Positions 60,901-64,000 of a stretch of 64,000 nt of DNA are shown here, piece by piece. This stretch comes from Xestospongia muta. Lineage: Eukaryota > Porifera > Demospongiae > Haplosclerida > Petrosiidae. The stretch is from NCBI GenBank assembly GCA_963693285.1, contig OY848917.1, positions 20,255,745 through 20,319,744 of the forward strand. Direction: 5' to 3'. The translations under genes and the position numbers were made by a program. Under the pieces are notes generated by a model. The model saw nothing but the letters and a program-made list of their open reading frames with translations. It was not told the origin of the DNA and searched no databases. Position 1 is the first letter of the stretch; each line of letters opens with the position of its first letter.

Positions 60901-63186
60901 AAATATTAATTATGACAGTAGTAATTTATCAATATAAACTCAAATATACAAACTAATTCAGTAATAGACCAGTAACTATTTCAGCTTGATTTGTTATATA
61001 GCAAGAAAACAAAATATGGAGACAAAAACTAACATTTGTTATATTTCAAGAAAACCATTTAGACTGACTGTTTTATTCAATAAATGTAAATTTAAATAAT
61101 GAAAATAACTTACATTATCTATAGCATTTACATTTGCTCCTTTTAAGATGGCATCGATTACTTCTGATAAGTTTCCTTCTTTGGCAGAATTAATTAGTTT
61201 GCTATTTTCTGAAGTAAAAACCAAAAAAAAAATAAATGTGTTAACTAATGATTCCCCTAATCAAGATAATTTACGTAAATATAACTTGTTGGTTAATTTA
61301 TTCTGTATTTCAGCAATTTTATCAATTTGTACTAATTATATATTTTACTGTAAATAGTGTAGCAAACAATTAACAATGACACCTTAAAAGAAATGTACTT
61401 GGTTTTAAGGTGTCGTTCCTTGTTCAAGTTTAGTTTGACCCAGACTCATTGATTAAATCTCTGGATAAGAACATACTAACCAAATGGTTTGTTCCACTAA
61501 ATAGCCTTCTAAAAGTGCTTAGAATATGAATAATACCTTATAGTAATAATCCACTAGAAACCTCACAATATTCTATTATTACTTGATGTATTCTATAGTT
61601 TGAAGATCATCATTATCACATATGCTTTAACAAACTACAAAATTAATAGCAGAGAGTGTTATAACAAAAAAATAACAATTAGTAAAAGAAAAAAACAAAG
61701 AGAGTCACAAAAAGCTTTAATAAAACTAAAACAATTTTAATAATTCCAAACATAAGAGGTCACAGATATATATTGTCATGATAATGCAACTTATTTGCCA
61801 GTAAAATTCTACAAACCACATGTCAAACAAAGTATAGGTTGTAATGACATCAGTGCAGTATTTTTAATAAATAATACTTATCATAGAGCATTCTCAGGCT
61901 ACTCAAGCTAGTAGTGAAGTAACTTATCAGATACTTCTCAATTGTTTTATAAACATCTGTTTATTCTACCACAGCTATACACAATTACAGTAACATAGAA
62001 AAGTAATTGTCTTCCTTCAGACAAGTGGTTGACCTCTTTAATCATAAGGAATATAATTCACACAATAGATTGATTGTTTTAACTGATTTATAGTCACATG
62101 ATTGCATTAACATATATGTTTTCATTAGTAGTTACTATGGAATTATGTAGTTCAAATAGTTCAATAAACTATGACTTCTAAAGAAGCATGTGTTTTATCT
62201 CTAGAGTTGTCCTATCATAACATCTGTCATCACAGCCCTCATGCAACAGTTAAGCATCATAATTTTTTTGTCTAACTAGTGAGACATTAAAAAGAATCTT
62301 CATTGTTATGACAATAAATTGTATGACTGCATATAAATTTGCTCATATATTAGATATATAAATATCTCATCTTGCACTAACCACACATTGGTTAAACCAA
62401 ATTTGCTTCTAAGGAAATTGTCATGAGTTAAATTAGTAATTACAAAAAGGCTGTGTATTACAATATTTTTAAAATAAATATCTACTGAGATTTAGTAAGA
62501 ACTACAGCCCTGAGATAAAACACCTTATATACTTGTGCTAATATACACATGGATTAAATATAACTTATATAACCTGCCAGGATGCTATGGTCCATTACAT
62601 GATACTTCCTTGTTATTGTACTTTATAGCTACTTGACAAATTCAAACTTGTATAGACTTTCCTCACAGCATCAGCATTTATTATATCAAAGACATATAAA
62701 AGTTCAATGCACTTCTAATCTGTGTGTACTGTCTCTAATATAACAATATGTGATGCAACATTTTACTAGAAAATAACTCTCAAAGTCAAGAAACTGAGCA
62801 ACAGCTGACAATTTCTCTAAAGATTGATAAACAAGCCCATACATGCCTGCTTTTTGCTGAAACAAAAATGTCCCAACTGAAAAAATATTTAGGAATTTAA
62901 TTGAAGACAAAGAAAATTTTTAAAATGGCTACCACAAGAGAAGTATTTATATATGTTACTTAATTTGAACTGTCATTGGTCTATATACAACAGTAACGTA
63001 CAACAATGGATGGACTAGATACACTTGATAAAACAAATTTAAGTGGAAGAGACTAAGATAATTAAATAGGAATATTATAGACGCTCCCTCTTAGAAAAAA
63101 ACACTAGAGAGGTTGATTATCCGTAACCACAGCTCAGTCCTGTCATTATACGTATAACAAAATATGATGCTCTTACTATTTCCCAT
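24938..63186 (-). CDS. Main gene: ankyrin-Roc-COR-death domain-TM-ZU5-TM protein, disrupted copy (about 26 exons)
   Basis: Built from GT-AG sites and reading phase. Exons run from 63186 down to 24938 and their phases agree from the start through TM2, except across Roc. Order: myristoylation-type start; ten or so ankyrin repeats; Roc GTPase with P-loop [14 protein letters not shown] and VGSRLDE; COR; Ser/Thr-rich linker; death domain; TM1; ZU5-like domain; TM2; decayed tail. Ank-Roc-COR proteins act as GTP-regulated scaffolds, and death domains recruit signalling partners; a membrane-bound signalling or innate-sensor role is inference. A frameshift at ~32255-32290 and a TGA at 32189-32191 break Roc, and the last exons carry stops. 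So it is a recent pseudogene, or the assembly has errors. The 3' end is uncertain. Confidence 0.65.
25170..25425 (-). pseudogene. Main gene, cytoplasmic tail exon, decayed
   Basis: Bounded by acceptor TTATATTCAG (25426 up) and donor GTAAGT (25169-25164). Pieces in three frames read [20 protein letters not shown], then [18 protein letters not shown], then [20 protein letters not shown] and NCFHVLK. Two frameshifts and two stops interrupt them. I do not recognise the domain. This exon argues that decay is not confined to Roc. Confidence 0.4.
26132..26209 (-). CDS. Main gene, transmembrane helix 2 exon
   Basis: Acceptor TTTTTCCAG and donor GTATGT. It encodes [20 protein letters not shown] followed by AITKS: about 22 hydrophobic residues, then a positive residue, fitting an out-to-in helix after an extracellular ZU5-like domain. 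78 bases, phase 1 to phase 1. Confidence 0.75.
26361..26417 (-). CDS. Main gene, short exon before TM2
   Basis: Encodes [18 protein letters not shown], a charged helical spacer, phase 1 to phase 1 (57 bases), joining cleanly to the TM2 exon as G-HPAV. Donor GTATGT; acceptor ...TTAATAG. Confidence 0.6.
26649..26801 (-). CDS. Main gene, ZU5-like domain, second exon
   Basis: Starts after acceptor TTGTAG in phase 0 and reads [39 protein letters not shown] and [13 protein letters not shown] end it at a GTATAT donor (26648-26643), but that gives phase 0 while the next exon wants phase 1. The reading stays open to a TAG near 26577, so the 3' boundary is uncertain. Confidence 0.5.
26854..27341 (-). 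CDS. Main gene, ZU5-like domain, first exon
   Basis: 488 bases, open throughout. The signature [40 protein letters not shown] and [20 protein letters not shown] has the spacing of ZU5 domains (P-x-GY, then PVTVxVEHxA). It carries many N-glycosylation sequons (NHS, NDS, NST, NIT, NQT, NHS), as expected if it lies outside the cell between the two helices. ZU5 domains of ankyrins, UNC5 and PIDD are cytosolic, so this placement is unusual. The start uses acceptor ATGAG before GATTGAG, which gives the right phase but is a weak site. Confidence 0.7.
27680..27757 (-). CDS. Main gene, transmembrane helix 1 exon
   Basis: Encodes [20 protein letters not shown] followed by LGYVR. One strong hydrophobic helix, phase 1 to 1, between acceptor TTTTTCAG and donor GTAAGT. 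The preceding death domain would be cytosolic. Confidence 0.8.
28084..28153 (-). CDS. Main gene, juxtamembrane exon
   Basis: 70 bases reading [20 protein letters not shown] followed by EPN, a polar linker from the death domain to TM1. Acceptor TTTGTGCAG, donor GTAAGT; phases 0 to 1 match both neighbours. Confidence 0.75.
28524..28795 (-). CDS. Main gene, death-domain exon
   Basis: 272 bases from acceptor ATGTCAG to donor GTCAGT. It reads [20 protein letters not shown], then [30 protein letters not shown] and [20 protein letters not shown]. The six-helix pattern with W..LG..LxL and a final LL..LR is that of a death-fold domain, which mediates homotypic binding. No frameshift or stop. The ATG at 28802 is not the start; the acceptor lies just after it. 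Confidence 0.8.
29500..30284 (-). CDS. Main gene, five short linker exons
   Basis: Exons 30236-30284 ([16 protein letters not shown]), 30139-30189 ([16 protein letters not shown]), 30029-30088 ([19 protein letters not shown]), 29614-29700 ([28 protein letters not shown]) and 29500-29559 ([19 protein letters not shown]). After the first, all are phase 1 to 1 with GT-AG ends. Two of them share a TASSSxP core, suggesting exon duplication. The first exon's acceptor is ambiguous: GAG at 30285 fits the phase, while TTAG at 30290 is the better site but would need a different phase. No fold is recognised; this is probably a flexible tether between COR and the death domain. Confidence 0.7.
30407..32469 (-). 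CDS. Main gene, ankyrin end plus Roc GTPase plus COR exon (with frameshift and stop)
   Basis: A 2,063-base exon. It opens with an ankyrin repeat ([20 protein letters not shown]). It then needs a one-base shift at ~32255-32290 to reach Roc: [20 protein letters not shown] (P-loop at 32213-32239), TGA at 32189-32191, then [27 protein letters not shown] (Walker B/G3) and [11 protein letters not shown] (G4-like). From 32011 the frame is clean for 546 residues, covering [61 protein letters not shown]. It ends FAGRNPL at donor GTAAGT. The exon length (3n+2) itself reflects the frameshift. Confidence 0.85.
33536..33634 (-). CDS. Main gene, ankyrin repeat exon
   Basis: Encodes [20 protein letters not shown] followed by [13 protein letters not shown]; 99 bases, phase 0, acceptor GTTCTCAG, donor GTGAGT. 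It is more diverged than the A/B exons and is the second-to-last repeat. Confidence 0.85.
34541..34639 (-). CDS. Main gene, ankyrin exon B4
   Basis: Type B, 99 bases: [20 protein letters not shown] followed by [13 protein letters not shown]. Donor GTAAGT. Differs from B2 mainly by NEHED in place of NGHKD. Confidence 0.85.
35190..35800. repeat. Small array of the ~140-bp satellite, intron after exon A4
   Basis: Four to five units. Each contains TCATACTTACC or a close variant, ATTATAAAGGACAC and CACCATAAAAGTAGAGAC. A diverged unit lies further down at ~35030-35110. It sits between A4 and B4, like the large arrays in the paralogous introns. Confidence 0.85.
36266..36367 (-). CDS. Main gene, ankyrin exon A4
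   Basis: Type A, 102 bases: [20 protein letters not shown] followed by [14 protein letters not shown]. Donor GTAATT. Confidence 0.85.
37216..37314 (-). CDS. Main gene, ankyrin exon B3
   Basis: Type B, 99 bases: [20 protein letters not shown] followed by [13 protein letters not shown]. Donor GTAAGT. Confidence 0.85.
37624..38001. mobile_element. 374-bp MITE with CAGTGTAACCC ends, TA target duplication
   Basis: Element 37626-37999 with inverted ends CAGTGTAACCCACATAATTC on both sides, flanked by TA. The matching introns at ~34950 and ~47835 lack it (TATTAGCTT there), giving the empty site. CAG start, TA target and length suggest a pogo/Tigger-derived MITE. The ORF inside is chance. Confidence 0.85.
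38400..45660. repeat. Large array of the ~140-bp satellite, intron after exon A3
   Basis: About 50 head-to-tail units of 139-141 bp. Each unit has TTGAATTGAATACAATTACA, AATTGTACTAC, ATATCATACTTAC, CTATTATATTATAAA, ACATTCAGATAACATACAAT and AGTAAACAAGGTAAGAAAT. Divergence between units is modest, and multi-unit duplications are visible (for example ~44.70 and ~45.13 kb, three units apart). On the gene's sense strand every unit offers GTAAGTATGA; on the other strand many offer AAGGTAAGAAAT. No coding potential. Confidence 0.95.
46132..46233 (-). CDS. Main gene, ankyrin exon A3
   Basis: Type A, 102 bases: [20 protein letters not shown] followed by [14 protein letters not shown]. Donor GTAATT. 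Confidence 0.85.
47027..47125 (-). CDS. Main gene, ankyrin exon B2
   Basis: Type B, 99 bases: [20 protein letters not shown] followed by [13 protein letters not shown]. Donor GTAAGT. Confidence 0.85.
47161..47565. mobile_element. ~390-bp DNA-transposon-like insertion with AGACCyCTCAAC ends
   Basis: The matching intron at ~34660 reads ACAATTAGTATAGC without interruption. Here AAGACCCCTCAACTC (47168 on) and GGTTGAGAGGTCT (to ~47556) are inverted ends. CAAATTA and CAATTAT at the flanks suggest a 7-8 bp target duplication, as in hAT-like elements. No transposase. The GC content is higher than its surroundings. Confidence 0.7.
48119..48174. repeat. (ATTA)n tract followed by a perfect 14-bp palindrome
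   Basis: TTAATTAATTAATTAATTAG leads into AGCTTGATTCTATG (48139-48152), which pairs perfectly with 48161-48174. Paralogous introns (35155, 38310) carry only a single arm. Confidence 0.8.
48850..49464 (+). mobile_element. Internally deleted pogo/Tigger-like transposon
   Basis: Element 48852-49462 (611 bp) with TA on both sides. The ends are CAGTGCAACATCACTTTTAG and, from the other side, CAGTGCAACTCTGATAGTAA; both lead into GTAAGTACCC. It sits in a satellite unit whose neighbours have CTATTATATTATAAA uninterrupted. It retains only the last part of a transposase gene (next entry). Confidence 0.85.
49080..49325 (+). pseudogene. C-terminal fragment of a pogo/Tigger-like transposase
   Basis: 81 residues: [63 protein letters not shown]. 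The ending (helix, then ...RRSKKQTxITxFM) is the usual C-terminus of Tigger-type DDE transposases. The CENP-B-like DNA-binding domains and the DDE core are missing, so it cannot move itself. The ATG at 49080 may have become usable by the deletion. Confidence 0.7.
54276..54377 (-). CDS. Main gene, ankyrin exon A2
   Basis: Type A, 102 bases: [20 protein letters not shown] followed by [14 protein letters not shown]. Donor GTAATT. Confidence 0.85.
55238..55336 (-). CDS. Main gene, ankyrin exon B1
   Basis: Type B, 99 bases: [20 protein letters not shown] followed by [13 protein letters not shown]. Donor GTAAGT. Confidence 0.85.
55440..55770. repeat. Possible insertion bounded by CCTTAAGGTAAC motifs
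   Basis: ACCTTAAGGTAACT (55462 on) and CCCTTAAGGTAACT (~55750) bound a stretch rich in CTAAATTT / AATTTAG motifs on both strands. The paralogous introns lack it. Ends and target duplication are not clear; probably a decayed MITE. Confidence 0.4.
55930..56200. repeat. Diverged relic of the ~140-bp satellite, intron after exon A1
   Basis: TGTATCATACTAAGGTCATG, AAAAAGTAGAGACAAAAAAT and ATATCGTACATACCAACATT show two worn units at the same intron position as the large arrays. Confidence 0.65.
56290..56391 (-). CDS. Main gene, ankyrin exon A1
   Basis: Type A, 102 bases: [20 protein letters not shown] followed by [14 protein letters not shown]. Follows exon 2 (…ANVNAIDN) in phase 0 to complete a repeat. 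The most diverged of the four type-A exons. Confidence 0.85.
56392..57780. other. Intron 2 sequence, no gene seen
   Basis: 57340-57550 resembles the segments flanking the satellite arrays at 38.2 and 48.05 kb (TCATCCTATRATTKTTTT...ACACTGACTA), a relic of the duplicated module. A (TA)n tract lies at 57650-57668. The plus-strand ORF 57097-57384 is not family-like. Confidence 0.5.
59839..59990. repeat. GTTGCC-rich inverted-repeat insertion
   Basis: GGCAACTTTGTTGCC at 59840-59854 and GCAATAAAGTTGCC at 59974-59987 form imperfect inverted ends. Between them TTGTTGCCAGCAAC-type motifs repeat. It sits between RNase H and the LTR of the Gypsy relic, probably a nested MITE. Confidence 0.5.
60009..60358 (+). 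repeat. Probable 3' LTR of the Gypsy relic
   Basis: Begins TGTTACG and ends AATAACA (TGTTA/TAACA ends). It carries TATATAAG at 60257-60264. It follows the RNase H piece, as a 3' LTR should. No matching 5' LTR was found near 57.4-57.8 kb, so the element is 5'-truncated or the 5' LTR has decayed. Confidence 0.5.
61114..61208 (-). CDS. Main gene, exon 2 (first half of ankyrin repeat 1)
   Basis: 95 bases between acceptor TTTTTACTTCAG and donor GTAAGT. It reads [20 protein letters not shown] followed by [11 protein letters not shown], the capping half of an ankyrin repeat. Phase 1 to 0 fits exon 1 and exon A1. An in-frame TTG upstream (61222-61224) is within the intron and is not a start. Confidence 0.85.
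63177..63186 (-). CDS. Main gene, first coding exon (10 bases, M-G-N start)
   Basis: GCCATGGG is a strong Kozak context, and ATGGGAAATA is followed at once by the donor GTAAGA (63176-63171). Joining to exon 2 gives [12 protein letters not shown]: Gly2 and Ser6 as in N-myristoylation signals. The phase is exact. Intron 1 would be about 2 kb. The longer open frame upstream (63291-63187) would be 5' leader in this model. It could also be chance, as ten bases carry little evidence. Confidence 0.55.
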
Positions 63187-63304
63187 GGCCACCACTTTCA
63201 GCTCAGAGTACAGGATCAAACAAAAGTTTAGAAACGACGGACTAGCGACAGGAATGTCACCAATTAAATGGTGGCTGGCACTGTCAGGCAAATTCGTTCC
63301 TAGT

Positions 63305-63504
63305 TAAAATTGGACCTAGGTCCATTTTTTGCATGCAAAATTTGGACCAAGGTCAAAATTTTGCATGCAAAAATTGGACCTAGGACCAAATTTGGACCTA
63401 CACTGCAAAATTTGTTCCTAGAGATAGGTCCACATTTGGCAGCAAAATTTGTTCCTAGATCCACTTTTGGCAGCAAAATTCGGTCCTATATAGGTCCAAT
63501 TTTA
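63305..63504. repeat. Foldback of GGACCTAGGTCC / GCAAAATTT motifs just upstream of the main gene
   Basis: 14-bp perfect outer inverted ends (TAAAATTGGACCTA at 63305-63318 and its complement at 63491-63504). Inside are several GGACCTAGGTCC-like palindromes (63312-63323, 63376-63387, 63482-63497), alternating with TTTTGCATGCAAAA and GGCAGCAAAATT direct repeats. MITE-like. It lies 119 bp before the proposed start codon, where a promoter would be. Confidence 0.75.
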
Positions 63505-64000
63505 TTTGATTATAATAAGATTTAGCATTTAATCTAAATAAAGACAGTATGTGTTATATAATTATAGGTTATATTATATAGGTAATGCTACAATTAACTA
63601 AGAGTTTTTTACACAATTGTCACATATCCATGATGCCGAATGGCGAATACAGTGAAGATTCATGCCTGCATAGAGAGAAAGCAGTCATTAGCAAAACAGT
63701 TTGCTAATAACTCTTAGATACCCGGATATGTTATAGGCAAAAATACAGCTATCTAGATATTCATCTCAGGTACTTTTGTTATTATGGCAAAACTCCGGAC
63801 CAAATTTTTCGTGACAGCACAATGACCCTGATGAATGTTATGACTAAAGTCTATTCGCGTTCACTTTTGCTAAAAAAATTATCATAACTTTCTAATAATC
63901 CATCAAATATTCAAAATTTCCTGACGACCGACAATCTGACGTCATTTTTTTATGACACGACCCACAAACAAGAACAAGTTTTTTGTACTGGAGATGTCAT
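63505..64000. other. Upstream flank, nothing recognised
   Basis: No ORF or repeat could be supported; moderately less AT-rich towards the end. Confidence 0.4.

Noticed and set aside
61039..61224. Start of the main gene at 61224
   Set aside because: The codon there is TTG inside a polypyrimidine tract followed by CAG; it is the end of an intron.
62704..62910. Minus-strand ORF in intron 1 as a further exon
   Set aside because: It begins with a plausible acceptor (TTTTTTCAG) but has no clear donor, and exon 1 already joins exon 2 in exact phase.

Overview
This is an animal (metazoan) genomic window, most likely from a demosponge. The sequence is AT-rich and intron-bearing with GT-AG splice sites. 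Its main gene joins ankyrin repeats, a Roc-COR GTPase module, a death domain and ZU5-like sequence, a set of domains I associate with sponge genomes such as Amphimedon. The species call is inference. There are no bacterial-style genes, rRNAs, tRNAs or CRISPR arrays.

Layout. 1-6.9 kb holds relics of mobile elements: the end of a retroelement ORF, a degraded coiled-coil ORF and a gag-like fragment. 6.9-16.74 kb is a nested duplication, two copies of a ~5 kb block. Each copy has three ~1.2-1.3 kb sub-repeats plus a tail with an OTU-like relic; palindromes, a TA-flanked MITE and a foldback with a hammerhead-like core sit inside. 17.0-18.3 kb has an LTR-like sequence with heat-shock elements and an intact intronless gene (minus strand) for a small secreted, probably GPI-anchored, cysteine-rich protein. 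19-21.6 kb has a foldback, a LINE fragment and diverged direct repeats. 21.6-23.7 kb is a broken partial copy of the main gene.

The main gene occupies about 24.94-63.19 kb on the minus strand. Its exons were assembled by hand from splice sites and reading phase. From the N-terminus it reads: a 10-nt first coding exon giving M-G-N (with the next exon, a myristoylation-type start), about ten ankyrin repeats, Roc, COR, a Ser/Thr-rich linker, a death domain, transmembrane helix 1, a ZU5-like domain rich in N-glycosylation sequons, transmembrane helix 2 and a decayed tail. Roc carries one frameshift and one in-frame TGA, so this copy is either a pseudogene or contains assembly errors. Most other exons are cleanly open and in phase.

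The ankyrin part grew by duplicating a two-exon module (type A 102 bp, type B 99 bp). Each intron after a type A exon carries the same ~140-bp satellite, expanded to very different sizes: about 2, 35, 50 and 5 units, plus about 2 in the broken copy. Every unit has splice-donor-like sequence on both strands. Several DNA transposons have landed in these introns, including a deleted pogo/Tigger-like element that keeps the transposase C-terminus. Intron 2 holds an antisense, decayed Ty3/Gypsy element with integrase ahead of reverse transcriptase.
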